From positions 620,001 through 684,000 of the forward strand of contig CP145422.1 of assembly GCA_036867785.1 (NCBI GenBank): a stretch of DNA of 64,000 bases, in the 5' to 3' direction. Source of the stretch: Plasmodiophora brassicae. Its lineage: Eukaryota; Endomyxa: Phytomyxea; Phytomyxea; Plasmodiophorida. The translations under genes were made by a program, and so were the position numbers. Below the pieces are notes generated by a model. It saw only the letters and a list, made by a program, of their open reading frames with translations, had not been told where the DNA came from and ran no database searches. Within the stretch, counting starts at the first letter, position 1, and each line of letters opens with the position of its first letter. Positions 34,244-45,500 of this stretch are shown here, in pieces.

Positions 34244-34479
34244 TGGCTATTCGGGACACGTCTTCGCTCCTCCTTTATTCGTGGTAAACCTGCACACACG
34301 TGTGACCTAAGCCTCGCTGCTCGCCAGGTCGTCCTTCAGGGATTCGCTGGGTCCCTGTGTTGCCGCCGTCAGCCGTCGAACCGAGGGAACGACGATCGCC
34401 ATGGGCCAACCTGCAAACGAGGAACCGGGACGTTGGGACGCCGGACCAGCCCTGGCATTGGAGGAAGCCTGCCGACGAT

Positions 34480-37400
34480 TCACGTTAGTCTGCATGCTGG
34501 GGGCGTACGAGGCGGCGGTGGTACGCACGGGACTGCCTCGCTGCTGAACGCCAACGCGTCGTCCTCGTCCGACATCGCCCCGAAGTTCTCGAACTCGGAC
34601 TCATCCATGGAGCCCTTCTGGCCCGGGACCTTGGCGCGCCACGTCCTCGACTTGAACGCGTTTGTCAGCGTCGACAGCCTGCGCGCCACACCCTCCGTTC
34701 ATCGACGGCGGCACTGCCATCTCAGCCAACGCGGCCCGCTCTTACACGTTGCTCTTCGCAATCAGGGACACGGCCAGCAGGAGCGCCGCGATGATGAACA
34801 GGACGACCAGCAGGACCTTGCCGGCTCGCTTCGGGAACGACGAGCACCCGACCAGAACCGCGTCCCACTGCTCGCCGTTGACGCACGTGTCGCCCACGAT
34901 CCGCCTACACCGCCCCGACTTGTTAACCAACGAGCCCCCCGCGCGACGGTCCACCCCTGACCGGTATCCCTTCGTGATGCGGTGCATCCCCGTTGTGGCG
35001 CACAGGTCGCGGCTGAGATCCACGCCGGCGTCGACCGGGACGCATGGGCCGTCCGGGTCCTCGCGCCCGAACCCGACGTCGCACTCGAAGTCGCGTTCAG
35101 TGCACGGGCAGTGGCCCAGGTCGGCCTTCGGCAGCGACGCCGCTGGGCTGACGATGCACGACGCCGTGCGCTTCCGCCGCGTGTACGTCGTGATGTGCCC
35201 CAGCAGGCATTCGCCCGCCTTCCCGGGGCGATCGTCGGACGGCGTCCACGTCTCGTAGTCGGCGCCGTCGCACGGGCGCTCGTGGACGCCGGCGAGATCG
35301 AGCCGGACGACGACCGCGTCTGCGTTGTCGTGCCCGTAGACGAGGAACGTGGTCTGTGGGAAGCCGGCCGGGGCAACGACGACGTTGTCGACCTCGATCG
35401 GGCTGGAGGCGAACGCGTACTCGTTCCAGGTCAGGCCCTGGTCCCAGGTGTACAGCACCGTCGTCGTCGGCTGGGCGTCCTGCGCCATGACGATCAGCCC
35501 GCCGTGGTTGCCGAACTCGTAGATGTACGACCCGCGGGCGACCTCCTCCCAGGTCAGGCCCGCGTCTCGCGACAGGTACGTGCCCATGCCGACGGCGTCG
35601 TCGTTCAGGTGGGTGCCCACCTGGCCCACAACCTGTTTAGTCCCCTCCCCGCTGTGCATCGACACGCGCTGGTACCGTTCCAGTGGCCATGATGAGGCCG
35701 ACCGCGGCCGCGTTGCTGTAGAACGGCCCGTACTTGTCGACAATGCCATGCAGGTGAAGGTGGCAGTGGTCCTGGCCCCAGCAGTGGATCTCCTGGCCGA
35801 ACGCGTCGTACTGGGGTGCCTGCAGGTAACTCCAGCGGCCGCCCTTGTCGAACGAGATCACGGTGCGGACGTCGCCTGCGTTCCCGGACGCGTCCTGGCC
35901 CGCTCGCTTGCGGCCGCCCCGGGCGCCCATCGAGCCCGCGTCCAGCCAGCGGTTGACGACGGCCCCGTCGGAGTCCTCGTGATGGACGTAGTTGGCCAGG
36001 TACACGCCCTCGATGCCCTGGACGCGCTCAAAGTCGGCGTTGCCGGCCGCGTCGCGCCTATTGTTCGGTAGGCTCATCGAGAATTGCAACCCTGGCACGC
36101 GCTGGCGTTCAGCTGGTCGCGTACGAACGGCGCCCGTTGTCGAGAGGGGCGCACCTAACGAATCGGACACGTAGACGCTGCCCGACGAGTCGCCGGCGTC
36201 GGCGTGGTTGACGTGCACGAAGACGGCCCCTTCCGTCGAGTCGAGGATCGTGTAGCTGTGCTGGCGGAGCGTCGGGATGTTCGTCTCGAAGAAGGCGACT
36301 TTGTTGGCGGAGTCGCGCCCGCCCGAGTACAACGTCACCTGCAGGGTCGTCAGTCGCAGGGGCAGCCGGCAGGCGCGGGCCACCCCCCACCTTCGTGTTG
36401 TCGTCGGGGTCGACGGCCGCCACGAACATGAACGCGGCGGCCGTGGTCAGGAATCGGTTGCCGCCGGGGACCAGCACGTCGTACGACTGGAAGTAGTCGT
36501 CGGTCATCACGAAGTCGACATCGGGGTCCGACGCCTGGAACCGCTGCCCGCCGTGCTGATCGCACCGCGATCGTCAAACGACGTTCCGCTGGACTCTGTG
36601 CCAGATGCCCGCTGTACCTTGTTGTTGCTGACGGTTGCGAACAGGCGCCTGGGGCTGCCGGGCTCGTAGAACGAGCCACGTGCCCAGTCGGCTTGCGACA
36701 CGTAGTCGGCGATCGCGTTCCAGGTCTGGCCCAGGTCCTCGCTGACGTGCACCTACGCACATGATGAATGATGGTCAGCGTGCACGGTCGCGTCCGCCCA
36801 GTGATGCTCCTCACGACCTGCTGCACGCATCTGTGCTTGTCGCTGGTCTTCCCCGACCGGCACTGGGCGGTCAGCGCCAGCGCCAACAGCCACGACGCCT
36901 TCTCCGGGTGCGATTTCACGTCGGTGACGCGGTCCAGGCCCAGTGCCCTGAACGTGCTGCCGCCGTCGCTAGACACCGCGCTGGACGCGTCGCCCAAGAG
37001 CACCACCTGGCGGCTGGCGCGTCAGCGCGCGTCACCGAACGACTTGGTGCCGACTCACAAGTTGCCGCTCGACATGAGCGTACAGTTTGTCGAACGTCGC
37101 CTTCTTGGCGTCGTCCGGCATGTGGAGGCGGACGTCGTCCCACGTGCGCCCGTCGTCGGCGCTTCGGTAGACGCGGCCGGCGTTCGTGCGCGCGACGATC
37201 TTGTCGGCGGCCAGCCACTCCATCTGGGCGACACCGCCGTCCAGTTTGGACATGTGCTCCTTCAGGTCAACGTCGTCCCCAGACTGTGCGAGCTTCTTGG
37301 CCACCCGCTTGCCGTCCTTCTTCGCTTTCTTGTCCTTCCGCTTCGCCGCTGGCGCGTCCGGTGCCGGATGGTCGGGCGCTGTCGCATGCTTCTGGTCGTG

Positions 37401-37619
37401 GTTCTCGGCAGCGGAATCGTCGACGTGGTCAGGCTTGGCCATCTCCTTCTTGACGGCCTCGGCGACACGGGACACCTCATCCTGCACGGTGCGCTCCTCC
37501 ACGATCTTGTCGCGCACGATCTTCTCGATCGCCTTCGTGTCGACGTCGTCGGTCCCGGCGGCGACCACGACCTGCACCAGCAAGGCGGCGCCCACGAACG
37601 CCAACGACAACCTCCACAT
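34480..37619 (-). CDS. VPS10: VPS10/sortilin-family sorting receptor
   Basis: Eight exons: 37619..37059, 37006..36818, 36752..36618, 36555..36391, 36338..36155, 36091..35676, 35620..34746, 34678..34480; 907 residues. Signal peptide MWRLSLAFVGAALLVQVVVA, then about 100 residues of Lys/Asp-rich linker (KRKDKKAKKDGKRVAKK). One ten-bladed VPS10 propeller with Asp-boxes SADDGRTW, SEDLGQTW, SFDKGGRW, SRDAGLTW and TWDQGLTW. The Cys-rich 10CC module (CLLGHITTYTRRK, CPCTERDFECDVGF, GYRSG) follows, then a membrane helix (VLLVVLFIIAALLLAVSLIA) and an acidic cytosolic tail (DESEFENFGAMSDEDDALAF) suited to adaptor binding. Carries cargo from Golgi to endosome or vacuole. The acceptor after 35675 could be 12 nt earlier, and the last exon might have one more splice. 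Confidence 0.9.
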
Positions 37620-37851
37620 AGTATACGAGTTATGCAACGGTCGGCAGGCCGCGTTTCGAGCGTCTGTGCCGGCCTAGAGAAGCAGACCCGGTCGTGCTGA
37701 ACGTCATACAGATTGCAACGTTACGGTCGCTGCTAAATATGTCTATATTGGGTTGTACTACACATGGAGAGAGGGCGGCCGCGATGGGATACAAGTCGAT
37801 AATAACGGTGGGAGCAGCAAAGGGACGGCCTCTGCACACAGCGGGGCCGGA

Positions 37852-39083
37852 TCACGAATCGTCGTTCGGGTCCTTCGTTGAGGACAGGTGAACGGACGTC
37901 GCCGGCTTGGTGGGCGAATCGTCCACCAGTGGGTCGATTGCCTTCTTCGGCGGGCTGTAGCGGGTTTTCGCCAGGGAGAACACGAGGACGCCGATGACGG
38001 CCGTCGAGCTGCCGATCCAGCCGAGCAGCGAGACGGGTGTGCGGAAGACAACAATGGCCGTGCCGATGACGAAGACACGCTTGAACGTGCTGCCGACCGC
38101 GTGCGTTACAGGCGAGACGGATTCCAGCGCCAGGAACGCGAACTCGTTGTACAGGAAGTACGACACGCCGCTGATCGCCAGCCACACCAGGGACATGGCC
38201 CCATCTTTGCTGTTCATTGCCGCCGTCCACCGCCCGACAAACTTGTCCGCGTCAGCAAGGACGCCCACAGGAAGCAGAAGGATGAACGAGATGATGGTCA
38301 GGACAGAATCTAACCAACAAGCGGAAGCCCGTCAGAATGGATGCCACCAATGATACGTGGAGCAATAAGCGCCACCGACAGAGGTTCTGGGCCTCCAGGT
38401 TGCGGCCCCTCGTGTCCTTCAGCTTCTCCTTGGAATAGATACCACGAAGCGACCCGCTAACGGCGGAGATGACGGCAGTGGCGAACGCCTTCCACGTAAA
38501 GGACAGCTCGGACACGGACGCCATCGCGATACCGGCGCAAACGGGGATCAGCGTCACGTACACTTGCCACGAGTAATACGTCCTCAGCAGGACGGCCGAC
38601 AGGATCGCCGTCGAGAACGGCTCGCCTGACCTACAGGATCGATGAGCGGCCCATCCGTGCAGGGCGACACCGAACCTACTTGATGATATGGGCGAAACTG
38701 ACCGCGCCAGCATCCATGGCGAGGATGCCCGCCAGGTGCGTCCCGCAATGGAAGACGGCGATCAGGACAAGCGGTTTCAGCGTCTGCCAGTCCAGAATGG
38801 GGGTCTTCCGCAGCTTGGTGAGCCAGAAGAACGCGATTATCGGGATCCCGGCGAACAGCTGAAACTCGGCGACGAGATACGGCATGGCCAGCGCCTGCAG
38901 CGCCTTCTTGTTGTAGATGTTGAAGACGACGGACAGGATGAACCAGGCGAGGAAGTAGAGCAGCGTCAGGAGGTTCGCCCTGAGGCGGGCGCGCCGATCC
39001 TCGGCGGCGGTCGCCGCCGCCGCCGCGCCCCGCGACTCGACATCGAAGGCGACCGTCACCGATTTCGCATCCGTCGCCGTCAT
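37852..39083 (-). CDS. Triose-phosphate/nucleotide-sugar transporter family (DMT/SLC35-like)
   Basis: Exons 39083..38680, 38630..38380, 38309..37852; introns 49 and 70 nt; 370 residues. About ten membrane helices. TPT-family blocks: FNIYNKKALQALAMPYLVA, DAGAVSFAHIIKSGEP (the usual VSFTHVIKxxEP), VYVTLIPVCAGIAMASVSEL, NLYSVLTIISFILLLPVG, SYFLYNEFAFLALE, SPVTHAVGSTFKR and FRTPVSLLGWIGS. The substrate cannot be told from sequence; non-plastid members move phosphorylated sugars or nucleotide sugars in the secretory pathway. The start is the first ATG in frame, giving a short Ala-rich cytosolic N terminus. Confidence 0.88.
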
Positions 39084-39394
39084 GCCGGATAGGCCCGAAA
39101 ATAGCGATACCGTACTGGACGACGCTGCCACGTTGCTCACGCGGCAGGCTAATTACAGTTTTGACGGTGAGTGCGCCACCGCGCCCCCCACGGCGGTGCG
39201 GTGCTGTCCAGTCGCGCGCGGGCCCTGCCCCACGGGCCACGGAGGTCGCCCCGATATAACTGCGCGACTTGACCGGACTCGCAACTGCGCGCCCCCGACC
39301 CGTTGCTTCGGTCAACCGCGTCTGCGAAACCAGCGCCCAGCTGGATACGATGGGCCGGTTTAGAATACAGCGACCGGTAATTAAATATGCTATT

Positions 39395-40240
39395 CTATTT
39401 TCCGGTTCGCATGATTGGCCGGGCGCTCGCGTACATGTACTGGTCGGTTGCGATCCGGGATTTCTTCCAATCCTGGGGGCGCTCCGGCCGGCTGTACTCC
39501 AGGATCTCGTGCATGGGGCCAGGCCAGCGGAGCTGGTCCGGTTTCAGGATGATGCTGGAGATCATCGGCTGGAATCGGTGCTGGCGGCTGTAGAACCAGA
39601 ACTGCAGCTCGCCCTGGCCGGAGCCGTTCAGGAAGAGATGCCTCTCGATCAGCTTGTATTCCACGCCGTCCTCCGTGTAGATGTACCCTGGCTGCGGCAC
39701 AGTCGGGCACAGGAACGAAATGACATCGTCCTCGAGCTCGAGCACGTCCATCGCCACGCGGACCATGGTCTTCTCCAGCCAGACCGACACCTGTTGATCC
39801 GTCATCCGTTCCACTGGAAGCGACCTACACTGGCCCTCGATCTTCTCCGTGAACCTGACAACCACCAGACGCTTCCACCGGTCGGCGAGACGCACGGGAA
39901 TAATCGGTTTGCCGTCATATCCGGACGTCACTGCGTTCATCGTGTCGATCCCCGTCAGGACGCATTCCTTCATGCCGAGAGCGTCGAGTCGCTCGAGGCA
40001 CTCGGCCACGTCGTCCTCCGTCGCGTCCGGTTCAGGTTCCGGCATGGTCTTGTCCACCGCCGCACGATCAAACGGCGTCCAATCGTCCGGTCGCCGTTCT
40101 CGCGTCTCGAACCAGCTTCGCAGCCTGCGAATATGCTCGTCGTCCTCGTCTTCCGTCGCGCTCAGCGATAGCATACGCCGACAGGATATCGCTGGCAAGG
40201 GCGGCGTCCGCAGGCGACGCACGACAGCCCTGAGCGCCAT
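39395..40240 (-). CDS. Presequence-bearing family, member 1 (function unknown)
   Basis: Single exon, 281 residues. N terminus MALRAVVRRLRTPPLPAISC is Arg-rich, without acids, amphipathic: a mitochondrial presequence pattern. Shared with its neighbours: DDVAECLERL, a conserved W-(K/R)-R before a strand, MTDQQV-to-VAMDVL helix, the block DVISFLCPTVPQ, then VEYKLIERHLFL and PDQLRWP. Four other members lie at 40271, 51611, 52959 and 54056. Unlike the last three it has no intron. No catalytic motif or known domain recognised. Start is the first ATG in frame. Confidence 0.65.
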   Translation of the reverse strand: MALRAVVRRLRTPPLPAISCRRMLSLSATEDEDDEHIRRLRSWFETRERRPDDWTPFDRAAVDKTMPEPEPDATEDDVAECLERLDALGMKECVLTGIDTMNAVTSGYDGKPIIPVRLADRWKRLVVVRFTEKIEGQCRSLPVERMTDQQVSVWLEKTMVRVAMDVLELEDDVISFLCPTVPQPGYIYTEDGVEYKLIERHLFLNGSGQGELQFWFYSRQHRFQPMISSIILKPDQLRWPGPMHEILEYSRPERPQDWKKSRIATDQYMYASARPIMRTGK

Positions 40241-40270
40241 CGTAGTATGCGCAACTGGCACTGTATTATT

Positions 40271-41185
40271 TTAGCTTTCCGTTGGCATGGGCGGCACGCG
40301 GCCCGGAGGCATGATCTCCCAGAGATGGCGAGGCCAAAGCATGTCATCGGGTTCCAGTTCGACAAGGGACTCCATGGCGGTCTCGTTGTCGGCGGTGCTG
40401 AGCCAGATCAGTTGCAGAACGGGCCGCTCGTTCCTGCCGAGGAACAGGTGCCGCTCCAGGAGCGTGTACTCGACGTTATCGTGTGTGTACTTGAAGGCAA
40501 GCGGAGGCATGGATGGCACCAGGAAGTCAATGAGGTCTTCCTCACCGGGGATCAACGAGACAGCAGCACGCATCATGATTCGCTCCAGGTGTCCCATCAC
40601 CATTTCGTTCGTCAGCGGCAGGTCCAGCAACTGCCAATCCTTATCAGCGACGTACGTCGCGAAGTCGAAGATGACATTGCGGCGCCAGTTCTCACGAATC
40701 GGGCCCGGGATGACGTTCTTGCCATCTGGACTCTTGAGCCATAGCCAATACGCGATGCCGTCCTGCACGATCCCGTCAAACTCGAACCTCTTCAGCATCT
40801 TCAGGCACAGCTCGACATCGTCATCCGTCGCTATCCTGCCACTGGGCTCCGGCGCTCTCATTTCCGGGTTGAAACGAAACTCGCCGGACGTCTCATTCGA
40901 CGCTCCAGGCTTCGTATCCGACACGTTCGGTGTCGGATCAGCCGCGCCCGGTCCCCCGTCGGATACGCTCGGCGTCGCGTCAGGTGCGTCTAGCGTCGCA
41001 GCGGGCGGTGCTGCGGGTCGCGGCATCTTGACGCGCTCCCGCTGCGCCCTGGTCGGCAGCTTCACGCCTCGAAGGTTGAACTTCACGTTCGACCCCAGCG
41101 ACGTCTCCGTCGCCAGCCGCCGCCTGCCATGCTGCGCCACCGCCCGCGCCTGCGCGCTCGCCCGCACCGCCACCCGCTTCCACAT
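40271..41185 (-). CDS. Presequence-bearing family, member 2 (function unknown)
   Basis: Single exon, 304 residues. Presequence-like N terminus MWKRVAVRASAQARAVAQHG. A Pro/Asp/Thr linker (about residues 50-105) is followed by the family core: DDVELCLKMLKRF, GPIRENWRRNVIFDF, MTL-type helix, EDLIDFLVPSMPPL, NVEYTLLERHLFL, PDDMLWPRHLWEIMPPGR. Closest to member 1, with which it shares ERHLFL, and 30 bp away, so a recent tandem pair. Intronless, as is member 1. Confidence 0.65.
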   Translation of the reverse strand: MWKRVAVRASAQARAVAQHGRRRLATETSLGSNVKFNLRGVKLPTRAQRERVKMPRPAAPPAATLDAPDATPSVSDGGPGAADPTPNVSDTKPGASNETSGEFRFNPEMRAPEPSGRIATDDDVELCLKMLKRFEFDGIVQDGIAYWLWLKSPDGKNVIPGPIRENWRRNVIFDFATYVADKDWQLLDLPLTNEMVMGHLERIMMRAAVSLIPGEEDLIDFLVPSMPPLAFKYTHDNVEYTLLERHLFLGRNERPVLQLIWLSTADNETAMESLVELEPDDMLWPRHLWEIMPPGRVPPMPTES

Positions 41186-41249
41186 TTACGAATGGATCCC
41201 CCGCGCGACACAGCGGCAGTGCAGCTCTGGCCCCGGGGAACGCCCCGCG

Positions 41250-43540
41250 TTTACGTTACGGTGCGTCACCCCGCTGGCCTATGTAGCTCCAAATCGAAAG
41301 CGAGGACATTCATGTGCCCTGACTGGAAGGCGCTGCAATGCTGCGACCTCCGCTTCTATCTGCATTCCATGCGGCGCGTCCTCTCGGCCACGTCGCAGTT
41401 CAGCCCCAGCCAGCGTCCGTCCATTGAGGATTTCGCCGACCACTGGAAAGCGATCTTCGAGAAGACGGAAGTGGATGACGGCCCGCGCATGCGGTGTCCC
41501 CGACGTCGCCCCACTGACCTGGACGACGAGGAGCGTCAGGCGTTCGATCCTGCCGTCGTCAGCGCCATGATCAAACGGCGCCATGAGCGGATCCGGATGA
41601 AAGGGTGTTGGCCCGGACAGCATGATACCGATGGACCTCCTGAAGCGTGCCCCGTCTGCGGCCGGTACGGTCCCTGGATCTCCTGCATGTTCACCTGCTA
41701 GCTAGCTGTATGCAGCGCAGCTCGTGCCGTCCGAGTGGCGCTCGGCGCTCGGCGCTCGTCGTCCCAGTCCACAAGCGCAATAGCGAACCCGCTGACCCGA
41801 TCGACCAACTGGCGTTGTATCGCGCTGCAATCCCAGGAGGCGTACTAGACCTGCCTCGTCACGTATGTGCACACGAAGGGCTGGGTTTTGCAGATGCACT
41901 ACCTGCAGGCCGGGTTTCGGCGAGGCATCGGTGTCCCGGAAGCCGTGTTGGGGTGGCTGACGAGCTCACCTCGCACGTACTGGGCGTCGCGCCGCAAGCC
42001 ACTGATCGAGGTCCTTCTCGACATGCGGAAGGCGTACGACAGCGCCCGCCGCGTCCATGTGTACTCCACGCTGCGGATAGTCGAGGTGTGCCTGCCCATG
42101 TCATCGCCGTGCTGCGCGCAGGCACTTATGTTCGACGGGTGCCACGTCATAATCGCGCTTGGATGGGCAGCTCTCCGAGTGCATCGCCGCCCTCGTCGGC
42201 CTCTTCCAGGGCGCCATCGCATCTCCCGACTTGTTCGACGTCCTGATCGACGGTTTGCCCTATGCGATCGTGCCGCGGTTCGACGATAAATGCCCCGCGA
42301 TTGACCACACTCCGGTGCCCTGCCAGTTCTATGCCGACGACACACTTTTGCATGCAATCACCGACGAAATGGCAGAGGCCATGATGAACTTATGTCAGGA
42401 GTACACGGAGCGGGACGAACTAGAGTGGAACGCGTCGAGATCTACTTTATCCAGACCGAGGTCATCGTCCTGCAGCGCAGCCGGCAACGCGGTCCCTGAC
42501 CATCGGCGGCAACCGCGTCGTTGAGGGGCACGAGCTTGACAATCCTTCCTGGGAACGGCCGCTTCGATCACCAAGCCCACCTCGCTACACGAACAGCCCA
42601 GGCCGAGAAGACGATGATCGGCATCATGCAGACGGGCATGCTCAGCACGGAGCACCTGCCGATCGTCCGGAAGGCGCGTGTCGTCAACGCCTTGGTTCGC
42701 ACGCGGGCCGAGTACAGGCTCGCGGCCAGCAACGGGCATGTCGGCCTACTGAAGAAGCTCGACCTGCTGCAGAAGACGGCCGTCGCCCTGTTCTTCGGTG
42801 GGCACCGGCGCCGCTCCGGATCTGTACTGATGCTGCGCGCTACGCTGGGCTCGTCCCCGCCGCAGCACGCCATGCCAAGCTCCGCTCGAGGTCTGTCCTC
42901 AAGGAGATTTCCTGGTCCGAGCAGATCAAGGATGGAGACCGCGTCGCGCGCTGGGCGCTCAACGCGCAGCAGACTCAACAAGACGACCCTAGGCAGCAGG
43001 ATCAACGCGGATGCGACGGTCACCTACAGGAATGGCCATATTCAGGACCGCGAACCGCGAAGACCTCGCCGACGTCCAGGCCGGCCGCCCGATACGGAAG
43101 CGTCCGCGCCTGCCTGACCGCCAAGACGTACGTATACTGCTGCAAGCGCTCGAGCTGCACATCTGGATCATTGCCGACGCGTCCTGCAAGTTGATGCGCC
43201 TGCAGGTGCAGCCGAACAATACGCCGCTCCCGGCCGCGTACCATTCTGGAGACGACGCTTATGCGGTCGCAGCGTGGATCCTGAACCCCATCCCGGGCAC
43301 CAACGCCCAGTGCCGCGGGTGCAACGACAAGAGCCTGTCGAGGTACCATATCACTGCTCGATGTATTGACTCTATGAATCCGCATGCTCAGACCGATCAT
43401 CGATTGGCGTATACGTGCCCTGCACGTCAACCGAGCGGACACCGGCGTCGCCATCGACTACGTGGCCACCCAGCTTAACGTCGACTATGCCCGACTGACA
43501 GCGCCGCCCACCAACGAAGCCGATCGGCTGTGACAATGAC
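41250..43540 (+). mobile_element. Decayed LINE (non-LTR retrotransposon), ORF2 remnant
   Basis: Pieces of one ORF2 in order across at least three frames. 41312-41701: pre-RT region (EDFADHWKAIFEKTEVDD). About 41867-42150: start of RT (LQAGFRRGIGVPEAVLGWL, LLDMRKAYDS). 42159-42524: RT core (LVGLFQGAIASPDLFDVLIDG, then FYADDTLLHA at about 42328, the catalytic YADD). 42521-43117: thumb-like region (TGMLSTEHLPIVRKARVVNAL). 43011-43530: C-terminal CCHC (CRGCNDKSLSRYHITARC). Frame changes near 42150, 42520 and 43000 mean it is dead. No endonuclease, 5' end or A-tail was found. The left end lies within about 100 bp of the member-2 start. Confidence 0.8.
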
Positions 43541-44189
43541 GGACGCCGACGGCAATGATGACGGGATATCGTACTCATCTGTATTGCGAACGCCGTTAGC
43601 CGATCGATCCAAGCCGAAGCTGGCCCAAAGCGTGAAGCACGCACGGCCGTGCCCCGTCTCGCCAAAGAACGCGCACAGTGCGCCCGACACGGAGCGATGC
43701 GCGCGGTCGTGGCGCCCGCCGTGAGCCCCACGCAGTCCGCCCGTCATTCTCCTGTCCTGCCCGCTCCCACGTCCGCCTCGCCGTTGTCGTTGGACTCTAC
43801 GCTGTGTATCACAATGCTTACAGAAGTCGTAAAAGCCTGCGTAACACCCGGCTCACGAGCAAATTCAGCATTTGGTGTTCGCTGTTGACTTCAACTGCGA
43901 AGTGGCTGTACGCCGTGGCAGCGGGCTTCGACTCGACCGCAGTGCTGGCGGTGACAGGAGGCGTATCCCTTCCTGATTCAATGCGGCACCTAGCGTGCGC
44001 TGTTGCACTGGAGCGTTGCGTGCATCGGCTGACGAAGTGCTGGACCGACCGACAAGTCCTGCCATCGAGGGCGACCTTGGCGACCCTTTTCCAACCCCAT
44101 GATCACTGTGTCTATTCGGAAACGCGGAGAAATTAACAAAGTGGATCTCACACACCAGGTGACTAGATCGTTCGATCTGTACCACACAT
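43541..44189. other. Intergenic, 649 bp
   Basis: Several short frames overlap here but none has family features or consistent splicing; may hold further LINE debris and the promoter of the seven-helix gene. Confidence 0.4.
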
Positions 44190-45500
44190 ATGTTAGCTCG
44201 GTGGATGGACGCTCGCATCCTCGGCGTCATTGCCTTGCTCTTGCAGATTGTTACCGCAGGCATTCGAATCGGCAATGACACGACCCAAATCCAGGCCGTG
44301 GAATTCGTATTCGCTGCCCACCCCTTCAACATGCGTTGTCGGCCGGTGTTCCTGACTGACGAGATGGCCACCAATATCCGCATGCCAACCATGCTGCCGA
44401 ACGCAACCGCCGTCCTCATCAACGCCATGGCGTACGCCAAAGATTACGAATCCTGGGCGACGCTCTGTGAATCGACGCCCGGATGTTCCGCTGTTGTCAT
44501 ACATAACCATCTGTCATCGTTCTCGCCACTGTCGTTTGAATCGTGGACATCACGAGGATCATCCAGCGACGGCGTCTTCTCCACTGTCCCATTCATGGAG
44601 ACGGCCACCAATCTATGCGATGTCATCCCATCAACCACATCGACTGTCGTCCTCCAGTCCGGCGATGTGAACGAGGCTCGCGTCCTATACCAGTCTTGGA
44701 CGAGTCGACTCATCCACTCGGCCATATGTCTAGCGAACGTTATTGTCATTATCTCTGCAGGTTCGAAACTGGCCGGATTCTATCGTGCCGGTACGTCGAT
44801 CCCCGTTGCCGTTGTGTTCGTTACCGTCCCCGAGATTATCGCAAGCTCCATGCGCTTCGTTTATCTTGCGAACGTCGCATGGTACGATGCACAAGGTCTT
44901 CCGGTCCGCCCCGTGCGTTATCTCGTCGTTGGATGGATATCGTTCACGTTCACCGGCATGGCCACAATGGGGTTCACCTTGCATGGCCACCTTCTCCAGG
45001 GCGCGGAGTGGTCCCGCCAACGGCGAATAACGGTGACGGCACTGCGCATGCTCCTGATCGCCTTCCTTCTATTGGATCAGGCCACACTGATCTACCTGAC
45101 GGTGACGTTGAAGGTGGCCATCACCAGTGGACTTAACGCCGCGATTTATACCCTGGCCACTGTCCCGTTAAGCCTCGGGTTCATTAAGTACGGCTCCGCC
45201 ATTGCAACGACGCTTCTGCGCAATGAATCAGTATTGCGCATCGGACCGAAATCGGATCGATTGCGACGACGACACTTCGCGCGGCGTGTCGTCATGAGTG
45301 GGATATGCGGGATAGTAACGGTCGCCTCAATGGTCTTCTATCAGTTCATCTATACCCGGTCGTTGTCCGCGTATGTTTACGCTCTGGCGCTCGGCACGGC
45401 TTGCTATACGGCGAGCGGGTTCCTACATGTCACCGCCTTCCAAGTCCGGCGGTCCACACATAACAGCAGCGCTGTCAAGCCTCTGGATCGTCCATCGTAA
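44190..45500 (+). CDS. Seven-transmembrane receptor-like protein with ectodomain
   Basis: Single exon, 436 residues. Signal peptide in MDARILGVIALLLQIVTAG, then an ectodomain of about 150 residues with Cys and N-glycosylation sites (NDTT, NAT). Seven hydrophobic helices follow at about residues 175-430: SAICLANVIVIIS, VAVVFVTVPEIIAS, YLVVGWISFTFTGMATMGF, MLLIAFLLLDQATLIYLTV, AAIYTLATVPLSLGF, SGICGIVTVASMVFYQ and YALALGTACYTASGFLHV. Basic loops (SRQRR, RLRRRHFARR) face the cytosol in the order expected for a GPCR-like N-out topology. No known GPCR signature was found; the short C-terminal tail is Ser-rich. Confidence 0.7.
   Translation: MLARWMDARILGVIALLLQIVTAGIRIGNDTTQIQAVEFVFAAHPFNMRCRPVFLTDEMATNIRMPTMLPNATAVLINAMAYAKDYESWATLCESTPGCSAVVIHNHLSSFSPLSFESWTSRGSSSDGVFSTVPFMETATNLCDVIPSTTSTVVLQSGDVNEARVLYQSWTSRLIHSAICLANVIVIISAGSKLAGFYRAGTSIPVAVVFVTVPEIIASSMRFVYLANVAWYDAQGLPVRPVRYLVVGWISFTFTGMATMGFTLHGHLLQGAEWSRQRRITVTALRMLLIAFLLLDQATLIYLTVTLKVAITSGLNAAIYTLATVPLSLGFIKYGSAIATTLLRNESVLRIGPKSDRLRRRHFARRVVMSGICGIVTVASMVFYQFIYTRSLSAYVYALALGTACYTASGFLHVTAFQVRRSTHNSSAVKPLDRPS

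Noticed and set aside
41129-41701. A free-standing small Cys-containing gene upstream of the RT fragment
   Set aside because: Its sequence fits the pre-RT part of the LINE ORF2 and is continuous with the relic; no independent gene features.
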